Assembly (NCBI RefSeq): GCF_000442255.1
Contig: NZ_KE557278.1
Coordinates: 162,467-226,466, forward strand
Direction: 5' to 3'
Origin: Salipiger mucosus DSM 16094
Lineage (GTDB): Bacteria; Pseudomonadota; Alphaproteobacteria; Rhodobacterales; Rhodobacteraceae
DNA: 64,000 bases
Part shown: positions 54,623-64,000 of the stretch, one piece after another
How the letters are laid out: every line of letters starts with the position of its first letter
Position numbering within the stretch: the first letter of the stretch is position 1
The notes under the pieces: model-generated
What the model was told of the DNA's origin: nothing
The model's database searches: none
The model's input: the letters and a program-made list of their open reading frames with translations, nothing else
Position numbers and translations under genes: made by a program

Positions 54623-55789
54623 ATGCGCCTGTGTCACGCACTGGCCGGACTTCTGATCGCAGCCCTCGGCGCCACCGGCGCCGGGGCGCAGACGGCCGAG
54701 GAGGTGCTGGAGCGGCTGCTGACCGAGGGCGCGGACGCGGTGACCTTCTCCCAGCAGTTCCGCGACCAGGTCTCGGTCGAGACGGTGCAGCGTGTGCTCG
54801 ACCGCTTCCGCGACGACTACGGCGAGATGCGTGCCCTGCGCTTCGAAGAGGAGTCGGGCGCGGTGATCTACGACGGGCACCGCCTGCCGGTCTCCTTCGC
54901 GCTGAACGACGCGGGCGAGGTGGCGCTGCTGCGCTTCGATCCGGCGGAACGCATCGTCGGCGACCTCGCCGAGGCGGTCGTGGCCTTCCACGAGCTCGGC
55001 GCCGATGTCGCCTGGCTCGCCACTCGCGAGGGCGAGGTGCTGAGCGCGCAGGATGCCGATGCGCCCCTCGCGGTCGGATCGGCCTACAAGCTGGGCGTGC
55101 TCTCGGTGCTCGTGGCGGACATCGAGGAGGGAGCGCGCGACTGGGCCGATGTCGTGCGCATCGCGGATGCCGACCGCTCGCTGCCCTCGGGGCGGATGCA
55201 GGACTTCCCGGCTGATGCGCCGGTGACCCTGCACACGGCCGCGCTGGCGATGATCGCCGAAAGCGACAACACCGGCGCCGACCTGCTCACTCGCGTGCTG
55301 GGCCGCGACCGGGTGGCGGAGCGACTGGGCATTGCGGCGGAGGATTTCCTGACCACGCGGGAGTTCTTCGGCCTGAAGGCCGACGCCGACCTGCGCGCCC
55401 GCTGGCGCGAGGCCGAGGCGGCGGAGCGCCCCGCACTGGCCCGCGAAGCCGCGGGGACGCTGCCCGATGCGGCCGATGTCATGGCGCCTTACACCGCAGG
55501 CGTGGAATGGGAGATCCCGCTGGAGCGCCTCTGCGCATTGATCGAACCGCTGGCGGACGAGCCGCTCATGCAGGTCAACCCCGGCCCCCTGCGCGGCAGT
55601 GACTGGGCGCGCGTGGCCTACAAGGGCGGCTCGGAAACCGGCGTGGTCAATTTCACAGCCTTCCTGCGCGACCCGGCAGGGCAAGGGCATTGCCTGGCGC
55701 TTACGGTCAACGACCCGGAGGCGGTCTCGCTCGAGGAGGCCGCGGCGGCTTTCCGCACGGCGGCGGGGGCGCTGCGGCTGGCGCCCTGA
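54623..55789 (+). CDS. Exported serine hydrolase with class A beta-lactamase-like fold
   Basis: A 388-residue exported protein (signal peptide 1-22). A small N-terminal domain (about 25-110) is followed by a serine-penicillin-recognising fold with SxxK (VGSAYKLG), SDN (ESDNTGAD) and KGG (YKGGSETG) motifs. All three active-site boxes are present, but no clear Glu166-type ExxLN loop is seen, so it may be a peptidase or esterase rather than a beta-lactamase. It starts 16 bases after purH and may share its transcript. Confidence 0.83.
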   Translation: MRLCHALAGLLIAALGATGAGAQTAEEVLERLLTEGADAVTFSQQFRDQVSVETVQRVLDRFRDDYGEMRALRFEEESGAVIYDGHRLPVSFALNDAGEVALLRFDPAERIVGDLAEAVVAFHELGADVAWLATREGEVLSAQDADAPLAVGSAYKLGVLSVLVADIEEGARDWADVVRIADADRSLPSGRMQDFPADAPVTLHTAALAMIAESDNTGADLLTRVLGRDRVAERLGIAAEDFLTTREFFGLKADADLRARWREAEAAERPALAREAAGTLPDAADVMAPYTAGVEWEIPLERLCALIEPLADEPLMQVNPGPLRGSDWARVAYKGGSETGVVNFTAFLRDPAGQGHCLALTVNDPEAVSLEEAAAAFRTAAGALRLAP

Positions 55790-55857
55790 GCGCGCTTTTC
55801 ATCCCGCCCCGGACGGGCTAGAGGCGGACGACGACGATACGTGAAGGGAAATGCGCC

Positions 55858-56343
55858 ATGCGAACGGTGGCCGGGGTGGCCCTGCTCATCTTCCTGCTCG
55901 ACCAGCTGACCAAGTGGCTGGTGGTCCATGTCATGGGGCTGGCGCAGCGCCGGTCCATCGACGTCTGGCCGCCCTATCTCAATTTCCGCATGGCCTGGAA
56001 CGACGGCATCAACTTCGGCCTCATGGGCGGCGAGGGCGCCGCCGCGAAGTGGATCCTAATCTCGGTCGCGCTGGGCATCGTGCTGTTCGTGCTGGTCTGG
56101 CTGCGCCGCGATCCGCCGGGGCTGTTGGGCCTCGTCTCGGGCGGGCTGCTGATCGGCGGGGCCATCGGCAACGTCATCGACCGGCTTCTCTATGGCGCGG
56201 TGGCGGACTTCCTGAACATGTCCTGCTGCGGCATCAACAATCCCTTCGCCTTCAACGTGGCCGACATCGCGATCTTCGTCGGCGCCGTCGGACTGGTGGT
56301 GTTTCCCGACAAGGGCGGCAAGGCCGGGAAAAAGGCCCCGTGA
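55858..56343 (+). CDS. lspA: Lipoprotein signal peptidase (signal peptidase II)
   Basis: A 161-residue inner-membrane aspartic protease with four transmembrane segments. The catalytic Asp residues are in GNVIDRLLYGAVADFL and FNVADIAIFVG, and the family N-terminal LLIFLLDQLTKWLVV is present. It cleaves prolipoproteins before the lipidated Cys and serves lnt and the lipoproteins in this window. GAAGGGAA precedes the ATG. Confidence 0.96.
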   Translation: MRTVAGVALLIFLLDQLTKWLVVHVMGLAQRRSIDVWPPYLNFRMAWNDGINFGLMGGEGAAAKWILISVALGIVLFVLVWLRRDPPGLLGLVSGGLLIGGAIGNVIDRLLYGAVADFLNMSCCGINNPFAFNVADIAIFVGAVGLVVFPDKGGKAGKKAP

Positions 56344-56396
56344 CGGGGGGCGGGAGATACGTTAAAGCAGAGCGAGGCAAGGACCGGAGGCTGGCA

Positions 56397-56933
56397 ATGA
56401 CGCTGTCGCGGATCGTGATGATGATGGGGCTCATCGGGCTTGTCGCCGCCTGTTCGCGCGGCGGCGGTGCACCTGGCGAGACCAGTCTGCGCAACCTGCG
56501 CAACAACCGCGCCACGCCCGAGGAATTCTCGATCGTCCCGAACAAGCCGCTGCAGCAGCCGGAAAGCTATGCCCAGCTGCCCGCGCCGCGACCGGGCGGG
56601 GCGAACCGGACCGACCAGACGCCCCTGGGCGACGCGGTGGGCGCGCTGGGCGGCAACCCCGCCGCGCTGCGACCGGGCACTGGGGTGCCGCAGGGCGACG
56701 TCGCGCTGGTGAGCCGCGTCTCGCGCTACGGTCGCGACGGGAACATCCGGGCGACGCTGGCGGAGGAGGACTATGATTTCCGCCGCCGCAAGTCGATCCT
56801 GAACTGGAAGCTCTTCCCCGACGACGAGTACAACCGCGCCTACCGGCGCCAGCGGCTCGACGCGGATGACGCGCTGAGATGGTTCCGCGCCCGCGGCGTG
56901 CGCACGCCCTCCGCTCCGCCCGAAGCCAACTGA
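56397..56933 (+). CDS. DUF3035 lipoprotein
   Basis: A 178-residue lipoprotein with lipobox VAAC (Cys at 19) and the DUF3035 segment NLRNNRATPEEFSIVPNKPL. It is typical of alphaproteobacteria, where it follows lspA; function unknown. The start at 56397 gives a proper signal peptide. The C terminus is basic and charged. Confidence 0.88.
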   Translation: MTLSRIVMMMGLIGLVAACSRGGGAPGETSLRNLRNNRATPEEFSIVPNKPLQQPESYAQLPAPRPGGANRTDQTPLGDAVGALGGNPAALRPGTGVPQGDVALVSRVSRYGRDGNIRATLAEEDYDFRRRKSILNWKLFPDDEYNRAYRRQRLDADDALRWFRARGVRTPSAPPEAN

Positions 56934-56954
56934 GGCGGGCCTGGGCGCTCGGTC

Positions 56955-57005
56955 ACGCTGCGGCGGTCCCCGAGGACCTTTCCGAGTATTTGTGGAAAGA
57001 GGATG
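56955..57005 (+). repeat. Dispersed intergenic repeat, diverged copy E
   Basis: CACGCTGCGGCGG and then TTTCCGAGTATTTGTGGAAAGAGGATG, resembling the tail of copy A (GTATTT...GGAAAGATGA). The first hairpin is largely lost. Confidence 0.5.
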
Positions 57006-57133
57006 GACCGGCTGCGCGGGGCGCGGCCGGCAGATCTTTCACGAAACCGACAGTAACGTCCGGGCCGGGTTGCATGGGCGCTGGCGCACCGTAGGTTATG
57101 CATATCCGCACAATGATCCGGAGACAGTTGCCG

Positions 57134-58519
57134 ATGACACGACTGGCCGCGGCTCTGGCCGCACTGATGTTCGCTGCGCTGCCGGCGCAGGCGCAGGACA
57201 TCCGCGAGACGCTCGAGGAGGTCACGACCTTCGAGCTGGACAACGGGATGGAGGTCGTGGTGGTCGAGGATCACCGCGCCCCGGTGGTGGTCCACATGGT
57301 CTGGTACCGCGCCGGCGCCGCCGACGAACAGCCCGGCGCCTCGGGCGTGGCGCACTTCCTCGAGCACCTGCTCTTCAAGGGCACCGACACGCTGGAGCCC
57401 GGGGAGTTCAGCGAGGTGGTCGCCCGCAATGGCGGCAGCGACAACGCCTTTACCAGCTTCGACCAGACTGCCTACTACCAGCGCGTCGCCGCCGACCGGC
57501 TGGGGCTGATGATGGAGATGGAGGCCGACCGCATGGTCAATCTTCGCCTCGACCGCGAGGACATCCTGACCGAGCGCGACGTCATCATCGAGGAGCGCAA
57601 CATGCGCGTCGAGAACGACCCCTCGGCGCTGATGCGCGAGCAGTTGAACGCGGCGCTCTATCTCAATCACCCCTACGGCACGCCGATCATCGGCTGGCGC
57701 GAAGAGATGGTCTCGCTGGATCTCGACGATGCCTATGCCTACTACGACCGCTTCTACGCGCCCAACAACGCGATCCTCGTGGTGGCGGGCGACGTCTCGC
57801 CGGACGAGGTACGGGACATGGCCGAGGAGCACTACGGCGCGGTGCCCGCGAACCCCGAGGTGGGTGCGCCGCGGACGCGTCCGCAGGAGCCGCGCCAGAT
57901 GGCCGAGCGTCGCCTGACCATGGAGGATCCGCGCGTCTCGCAGCCCTACGTCATGCGCAGCTACCTCGCGCCCGAACGCGATCCCGGCGACCAGCGCGAG
58001 GCGGCCGCGCTCACGCTGCTCGAGGAGGTGCTGGGCGGCGGACAGACCTCGGTGCTGAACCGGGCGCTGCAGTTCGACCGCAAGATGGCGGTCTACGCCG
58101 GGGCCTTCTACGACGGCACGAAATACGATGACGGCAGCTTCGGCTTCGCGGTCGTGCCGGCGCCGGGCGTCAGCCTCGAAGAGGCGGAGGCGGCGCTGGA
58201 CGAGACGCTGCAGGACTTCCTCGAGGAGGGCGTGGACCCGGACCAGCTTGCGCGCATCAAGTTCCAGATGAAGGCCTCGCGGATCTACGCGCAGGACAAT
58301 GTCGGCTCGATCGCGCGGCGTTACGGCCGGGCACTGACCTCGGGGCTCACGGTCGAGGACGTGCAGGCCTGGCCCGCGCTGCTGCAGGAGGTGACCGGCG
58401 AGGAGATCGTCGCCGCCGCGCGCGAGGTCTTCAATCGCGACAGCTCGGTGACGGCCTACCTGAAGGCGCCCGAGGCCGAGCAGGACGCGGCACAAGAGAA
58501 CGAGGAGGTGATGCAATGA
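57134..58519 (+). CDS. M16-family zinc metallopeptidase, catalytic subunit
   Basis: A 461-residue exported pitrilysin-type peptidase (signal peptide 1-21, ending AQAQ). It has the inverted zinc motif HFLEH with the distal Glu in ERDVIIEERNMR, and the N- and C-terminal M16 domains (about 30-215 and 220-430). It forms a pair with the next gene, as in two-subunit M16B enzymes that degrade short peptides in the periplasm. The start at 57134 follows GGAGACAG; 57113 is possible. Confidence 0.93.
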   Translation: MTRLAAALAALMFAALPAQAQDIRETLEEVTTFELDNGMEVVVVEDHRAPVVVHMVWYRAGAADEQPGASGVAHFLEHLLFKGTDTLEPGEFSEVVARNGGSDNAFTSFDQTAYYQRVAADRLGLMMEMEADRMVNLRLDREDILTERDVIIEERNMRVENDPSALMREQLNAALYLNHPYGTPIIGWREEMVSLDLDDAYAYYDRFYAPNNAILVVAGDVSPDEVRDMAEEHYGAVPANPEVGAPRTRPQEPRQMAERRLTMEDPRVSQPYVMRSYLAPERDPGDQREAAALTLLEEVLGGGQTSVLNRALQFDRKMAVYAGAFYDGTKYDDGSFGFAVVPAPGVSLEEAEAALDETLQDFLEEGVDPDQLARIKFQMKASRIYAQDNVGSIARRYGRALTSGLTVEDVQAWPALLQEVTGEEIVAAAREVFNRDSSVTAYLKAPEAEQDAAQENEEVMQ

Positions 58520-59835
58520 CCCGGATCCTGAGCCTCCTGGCCGCCATGGTGCTGGCCGGACCCGCGCTTGCGGCCATCGAGATCGAGGAGGTCGAGACCC
58601 CCGGCGGCTTCAACGCCTGGCTGGTCGAAGAGCCCTCGATCCCGTTCACCGCGCTGGAACTGCGTTTCACGGGCGGCGCGGCGCTGGACGCCGAGGGCAA
58701 GCGCGGCGCGACGAACCTCATGGTCGGCCTGCTCGAGGAAGGTGCCGGCGACATGGACGCGCGCGGCTTCGCCGAGGCGACCGAGGAACTGGCGGCGAGT
58801 TTCAGCTACGAGGCCAGCCAGGACACCGTCTCGGTCTCGGCCAAGTTCCTCACCGAAACGCGCGACGACTCGGTGGCGCTGCTGCGTGAGAGCCTGGTGA
58901 ACCCGACCTTCTCCGAGACCGCCATCGAGCGCGTGCGCAAGCAGGTGCTCTCGGGCCTGCGAAGCGACCGCACCGACCCCGATGCCATCGCCAGCGAGGC
59001 CTTCGACCGTACGGTCTTTGGCGATCATCCGTACGGTTCGCCCAAGAAGGGCACCATCGAGAGCGTCGAGGCGATGACCCGCGACGACATCCTCGCCGCC
59101 TGGCGTGCCGCCATCGCGCAGGACCGAGTGGTGATCTCTGCCGCGGGCGACATCTCGGCCGAGGAACTGGCCAGCCTGATCGACGAGCTTCTCGGCGACC
59201 TGCCCGAGGAGGGCGCGCCCAAGCCTGAGGATATCGACGTCGGGACCGCGGCCGGCAACACGGTCATTCCCTTCGACACGCCGCAATCGGTGGCGATCTT
59301 CGGCCACGAGGGGATCGAGCGCGACGACGAGGACTTCTTCGCAGCCTACGTGATGAACACGATCCTCGGCGGCGGCGGCTTCGAGGCACGGCTGATGGAG
59401 GAGGTGCGCGAGAAGCGTGGCCTGACCTACGGGATCTATTCCTACCTCATGCCGATGGACCACGCCGAGCTTTACCTCGGCCGTGTCGCCTCGGCCAACG
59501 ACCGCATCGCCGAGGCGATCTCGGTCATCCGCGACGAGTGGCGCAAGCTGGCCGAGAACGGCGTGACCGAGGCCGAGTTGGAGCAGGCCAAGACCTACCT
59601 GACCGGCGCCTACCCGCTGCGCTTCGACGGCAACGGGCCGATCGCGCGCATCCTCGTGGGAATGCAGATGGACGGCCTCACGCCGGAGTACATCGAGACG
59701 CGCAACGACCGGATCGAGGCGGTGACGCTCGAGGACATCCAGCGCGTCGCTGCACGGGTCTTGAAGCCGGACGCGCTGCGCTTCGTGGTGGTGGGCCAGC
59801 CCGAGGGGCTGGAGACGGATGCGCCGGTGCAGTAA
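58516..59835 (+). CDS. M16-family peptidase-like protein, non-catalytic subunit
   Basis: A 439-residue exported protein of the same fold (signal peptide 1-19). The zinc motif is lost: NLMVGLLEEGAGD stands where HFLEH would be. It keeps the substrate-binding Arg/Tyr region near the C-terminal half (REKRGLTYGIYSYL). It overlaps the catalytic gene by four bases (ATGA), indicating a heterodimer with shared translation. A strong terminator follows. Confidence 0.93.
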   Translation: MTRILSLLAAMVLAGPALAAIEIEEVETPGGFNAWLVEEPSIPFTALELRFTGGAALDAEGKRGATNLMVGLLEEGAGDMDARGFAEATEELAASFSYEASQDTVSVSAKFLTETRDDSVALLRESLVNPTFSETAIERVRKQVLSGLRSDRTDPDAIASEAFDRTVFGDHPYGSPKKGTIESVEAMTRDDILAAWRAAIAQDRVVISAAGDISAEELASLIDELLGDLPEEGAPKPEDIDVGTAAGNTVIPFDTPQSVAIFGHEGIERDDEDFFAAYVMNTILGGGGFEARLMEEVREKRGLTYGIYSYLMPMDHAELYLGRVASANDRIAEAISVIRDEWRKLAENGVTEAELEQAKTYLTGAYPLRFDGNGPIARILVGMQMDGLTPEYIETRNDRIEAVTLEDIQRVAARVLKPDALRFVVVGQPEGLETDAPVQ

Positions 59836-60900
<1,065 letters not shown>

Positions 60901-60976
60901 GCGGTTGGTTCGCGCGGCCGAAAGGAACGAATCGCCGGGCGCGCCGGTTGGGATGCCAACCCGGAGGTATCCACAC

Positions 60977-62479
60977 ATGGCGCAGACCGAGAGCAATTCG
61001 CAGAGCAAGAGCAAGACCGGCGGCCAGCGCGCCGGAAACGCGCGGTCGCAGACCCGCAAGACGTCGGAGAAGGCACAGCGGAAGGCCGGCCCTGCCGGCG
61101 GGAACGGCCCCAGCCCGGTTCAGCCCGTCACCAGCCTTGTCGAGGACTACAAGGGCATTGCCCGCGCTTTCGCCGAGAATCCGGTGGTCATGCGTCCCTG
61201 CAATCTCGACGGACATGCCCGACGCCTGCACGTGCGTGCGACGATCATCGAGGATCACGCAGTACGTATTGACCAGCAGTCGCAGGGGGCCGAGGAGAAG
61301 TTCAAGAAGCTGTCCGAGTCGCTCTTCAAGTTCTTCCGTGGCACCTCGCTTCTGTTCCACCGCGACATGGCCGGCGACGACGAGCGCATGCCGACTGTCC
61401 TGGTTCTGGGCGACGTGCACCCCGAGAATTTCGGCGTGATGCCCAACGCCGACAACGTGCCGATCTTCGGCGTGAACGACTTCGACGATGTGCTCTACGG
61501 CCCCTTTACATGGGATCTCAAGCGCGGCGTCACCGGCTTCATGATCGCCTCCGAAGAGGTCGGGGGCCACAAGAAGAAGACCCGGCGCAAGATCGCGAGC
61601 CGCTTCGTGAAAGGCTACCGCGCGGGCATGGAATACTATTCCCGGCACAACACCGAGGCGACCGAGCAGATGCGGGAGGACAACAGTCCCAAGATCATCC
61701 GCAAGCTCTTCGACGAGGCGGAGGAGAGCCGCAAGGAATGGCTCTGGGACCGGTACCTCGACGAGACCGGCCGCGGATTCCGCGCGAACGAGGAGTTGAC
61801 GCCGATCTCTAGCCGGCTCGACGAATTCCAGGCCTACGTCGACAAGCTGGCGGGTCAGAACGAAATCGCGCGCGACGGCCGCGCGGGCAAGCTGCGGGTC
61901 AAGGACGTGGCCATGCGGCACGGTCAGGGCACGGCCTCGCTCGGCCTGCCGCGCTACTACTGCCTGATCGAGGGGCCGGCCGGCGACGCCACGGACGATC
62001 TGATCCTCGAATTCAAGCGCGCCCGCCGCTCGGCGCTGGACGGACTGGTGCCCAAGCATGACTTTGATGCGGGCCAGGAAGGCGACCGCATCGCGCACGG
62101 CCAGTCGGTGCACCTCGCCAAGGGCGACGTCTTCTACGGCAGCGTCGAAATCGACGGCGAAAGCTTCATGTCGCGGGAACGCGCGCCTTTCCGCGAGGAC
62201 ATCGACCTCGACGAGCTGTCGAAGAAGAGCTGGAAGCACTACGCCGAGGCCTGCGGCCACGCGCTGGCGCAGGCTCACGCGCGCTCGGACGACGCGGGCC
62301 AGCTCGACTACCGGATCGAGCCGCGCATCCTCGAGGCGATGGAGCCCTTCGGCCTGTTCGTCGACGACATGCTGTGTTTCGCCGAGGAGGCGGTCGAGCG
62401 CATGCGCCGTGACCATGCCTTCTACAAGCGCGACCTCGAGATGGGCGCATTCGACATGACGCTCAAGCGCTACCGCTGA
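60977..62479 (+). CDS. DUF2252 family protein (kinase-like active-site signature)
   Basis: A 500-residue cytoplasmic protein. A low-complexity, Ser/Lys-rich N-terminal tail (1-48) precedes the DUF2252 domain. Within it, VLVLGDVHPENFGV and FGVNDFDDV lie 20-odd residues apart, resembling the catalytic-loop HxDxxxxN and the metal-binding D of aminoglycoside phosphotransferase-like kinases. Whether it phosphorylates anything is unknown. CCGGAGG precedes the ATG at 60977. It is monocistronic and converges with dapA. Confidence 0.85.
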   Translation: MAQTESNSQSKSKTGGQRAGNARSQTRKTSEKAQRKAGPAGGNGPSPVQPVTSLVEDYKGIARAFAENPVVMRPCNLDGHARRLHVRATIIEDHAVRIDQQSQGAEEKFKKLSESLFKFFRGTSLLFHRDMAGDDERMPTVLVLGDVHPENFGVMPNADNVPIFGVNDFDDVLYGPFTWDLKRGVTGFMIASEEVGGHKKKTRRKIASRFVKGYRAGMEYYSRHNTEATEQMREDNSPKIIRKLFDEAEESRKEWLWDRYLDETGRGFRANEELTPISSRLDEFQAYVDKLAGQNEIARDGRAGKLRVKDVAMRHGQGTASLGLPRYYCLIEGPAGDATDDLILEFKRARRSALDGLVPKHDFDAGQEGDRIAHGQSVHLAKGDVFYGSVEIDGESFMSRERAPFREDIDLDELSKKSWKHYAEACGHALAQAHARSDDAGQLDYRIEPRILEAMEPFGLFVDDMLCFAEEAVERMRRDHAFYKRDLEMGAFDMTLKRYR

Positions 62480-62486
62480 GGGACGT

Positions 62487-62517
62487 GGCGCCGCGCGGGC
62501 TTGGCCAGCGCGGCGCC
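62487..62517. terminator. Hairpin between convergent DUF2252 and dapA genes
   Basis: A perfect 10-bp stem GGCGCCGCGC/GCGCGGCGCC with an 11-base loop, in the 43-base convergent gap. Confidence 0.6.
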
Positions 62518-62522
62518 TCCGA

Positions 62523-63398
62523 TCAGTTCAGCAGGCCGGCGTGGCGCAGGGCGTCGTCCACGAGGCCCTTGGTGCCGTCCGTCAGGGTCTCGAGCGGCAG
62601 ACGCACCTCGTCCTCGCAGAGGCCCAGCCGCGACATGGCGTATTTCACGCCGCAGAGCCCCGGCTCGGTGAAGATCGCCATGTGCAGCGGCATCAGCCGG
62701 TCCTGGATCTCGAGCGCGCGCTGGTAGTCGCCTTCGAGTGTCGCCGTCTGCAGTTCGGCGCACATGCGCGGCGCGACGTTGGCCGTGACCGAGATGCAGC
62801 CCGTGCCGCCCTGGGCGTTGAAGCCGTGCGCGGTCGCATCCTCGCCCGAGACCTGGATGAAGTCCTTGCCACAGGTCATGCGCTGCGCCGAGACCCGCGC
62901 CAGGTCGCCCGTGGCGTCCTTCACCCCGATGATGCGCGGCAGCTTCGACAGCGCGCCCATGGTTCCGGGCAGCATGTCCACGACCGAGCGGCTGGGGATG
63001 TTGTAGATCATGATCGGCAGGTCGCAGCATTCGTGCAGCGCGGTAAAATGCGCGATCATGCCCGACTGAGTGGGCTTGTTGTAGTAGGGCGTGACCACCA
63101 GCGCCGCATCGGCGCCCGCCTTTTCGGCGAACTGCACGAAGCGGATCGCCTCGGCAGTGTTGTTGGACCCTGCGCCGGCGACAACCGGGATGCGCCCGGC
63201 GGCGGCCTCGACCACGCAGGCGATGACCGCCTCGTGCTCCTCGTGGGTCAGCGTCGGGCTCTCTCCCGTGGTGCCCACGGGAACCAGCCCGTGGCTGCCC
63301 TCGGCGATGTGCCATTCGACGAGATGTTTGAGCGTGTCGAAATCCACCTGGCCGTCTTTCAACGGCGTGACCAGGGCAGGCATCGAACCTTTCAGCAT
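62523..63398 (-). CDS. dapA: 4-hydroxy-tetrahydrodipicolinate synthase
   Basis: A 291-residue (beta/alpha)8 aldolase condensing pyruvate with aspartate semialdehyde. [14 protein letters not shown] (the Thr-Thr pair), [12 protein letters not shown] with the proton-relay Tyr, and the Schiff-base Lys in [10 protein letters not shown] are present. ATG 63398 is chosen because AAGGAG lies ten bases upstream. dapB is at 48.7 kb. It is divergent from the lytic transglycosylase gene. Confidence 0.96.
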   Translation of the reverse strand: MLKGSMPALVTPLKDGQVDFDTLKHLVEWHIAEGSHGLVPVGTTGESPTLTHEEHEAVIACVVEAAAGRIPVVAGAGSNNTAEAIRFVQFAEKAGADAALVVTPYYNKPTQSGMIAHFTALHECCDLPIMIYNIPSRSVVDMLPGTMGALSKLPRIIGVKDATGDLARVSAQRMTCGKDFIQVSGEDATAHGFNAQGGTGCISVTANVAPRMCAELQTATLEGDYQRALEIQDRLMPLHMAIFTEPGLCGVKYAMSRLGLCEDEVRLPLETLTDGTKGLVDDALRHAGLLN

Positions 63399-63529
63399 CA
63401 CACGCTCCTTCATTCCGCGGTTCCTCCCGAGAGTTTGCCATCTGACCCGAATGTGAGTTTGCCATACGGGTTCGGCGGAATACTCTCTGGGCGGCGTCTA
63501 TCCCTTTTCGGCAAGGAAATTGCAAGCTC

Positions 63530-64000
63530 ATGTCGCGCCGTTTCGCCGCACTTCTTCTCTTCATCATCAGCCTTGCCACCGGCGCCTCCGCGCAGGGGGA
63601 CCGGGCCCTCGGGCAGGCCATGCAGGACATGCGCGAGGGCAACTGGGCCGCCGCGCTGATCGAGGCACGCGGCGACGGCCAGGTCGGTCTCGACGTGGTG
63701 CTCTGGCACTACCTGCGCGCCAGCCGGGGCGACCCCGGCCAGATCATGGACTTCGTCGAGCGCAATCCGGACTGGCCGGGCATGCCCTACCTGCGCGAAA
63801 AGTCCGAGATCGCGATTTCGGAGGCCGATAACGACACCGTCACGGCCTTTTTCGAGAACCATCGTCCGCAGACCGGGGCCGGGACACTGGCGCTGGCCCG
63901 GGCACTCGCGGCGCGCGGAGAGCGCGGCGCCGCCGAGGCCGAGGTCGTGCTCGCCTGGCGCACCCTGCCGCTGTCGTCCGAGGAGCGTCGCACTTTCCTG
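63530..64000 (+). CDS. Lytic murein transglycosylase (Slt70-like), partial at the window edge
   Basis: The open frame from 63530 runs off the right edge (157 codons visible). It has a signal peptide (1-21, ATGASAQG) and then Ala-rich helices (ALGQAMQDMREGNWAAALIE, LDVVLWHYLRA, FVERNPDWPGMPYLREKSE) characteristic of the superhelical U-domain of soluble lytic transglycosylases. The catalytic domain is outside the window. The position beside dapA is usual in Rhodobacterales. Confidence 0.85.
   Translation, partial: MSRRFAALLLFIISLATGASAQGDRALGQAMQDMREGNWAAALIEARGDGQVGLDVVLWHYLRASRGDPGQIMDFVERNPDWPGMPYLREKSEIAISEADNDTVTAFFENHRPQTGAGTLALARALAARGERGAAEAEVVLAWRTLPLSSEERRTFL

Overview
The window is a gene-dense, high-GC (mid-60s %) bacterial chromosome segment. 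Its gene content and order point to an alphaproteobacterium of the Rhodobacterales (Roseobacter/Rhodobacter group). Indicators are: a metK leader matching the SAM/SAH riboswitch, a class so far known only from Rhodobacterales; type B putA divergent from an Lrp-type regulator; irr divergent from fabA; the miaB-phoH-ybeY-CBS protein-lnt order; rsmB-heparinase-purH; and a dispersed 'GATATTTGxxGCCAGAAGA' intergenic repeat. No transposase, integrase, prophage or CRISPR array was seen, so this is core chromosome with a few accessory inserts.

Layout. 0-5.7 kb: a small outer-membrane barrel, thyX, then a two-gene unit made of an acidic lipoprotein and a Slam-type outer-membrane translocator (type XI secretion), followed by gloA and a VWA-domain protein. 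5.7-12.7 kb: small regulators (LdtR-like MarR, XRE), sdhE, an aminotransferase, a CHAP lipoprotein, suhB, GFA and rhomboid. 12.7-19.5 kb: putA and its regulator, tRNA-Leu, an RTX protein and two membrane proteins. 19.5-22.9 kb: fabA-fabB-fabI divergent from irr. 23-34.3 kb: flavin reductase, miaB, a lipoprotein/OmpA pair sharing a 30-residue module, phoH, ybeY, CBS protein, lnt, a frameshifted metK behind a riboswitch, dienelactone hydrolase, trmB. 34.4-41.4 kb: aroA, cmk, aldo/keto reductase, rpsA, ihfB, lapA-like, trpF, rpmJ. 41.5-48.6 kb: tRNA-Val, an N-formylglutamate amidohydrolase family gene, and a pmbA-IMPase-DUF4170-waaA-like-lpxK operon; then rbfA with a DUF2233 gene. 48.7-64 kb: dapB, DUF1674, rsmB, heparinase-like, purH, serine hydrolase, lspA, DUF3035, two M16 peptidases, ldh, DUF2252, dapA and the start of a lytic transglycosylase.

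Functional themes. Envelope biogenesis dominates: lipid A (lpxK, waaA-like), fatty acids (fabA/B/I), lipoprotein maturation (lspA, lnt), surface display of a lipoprotein (Slam), and cell-wall genes (dapA, dapB, CHAP, slt, LdtR-like). A second theme is translation and RNA (rpsA, rpmJ, rbfA, rsmB, ybeY, miaB, trmB, two tRNAs). The most interesting points are the Slam/cargo pair, the single-base deletion in riboswitch-controlled metK, the WaaA paralogue with substituted catalytic residues, the duplicated PDGC module, the dispersed repeat, and a terminator-like hairpin in the rpsA leader.
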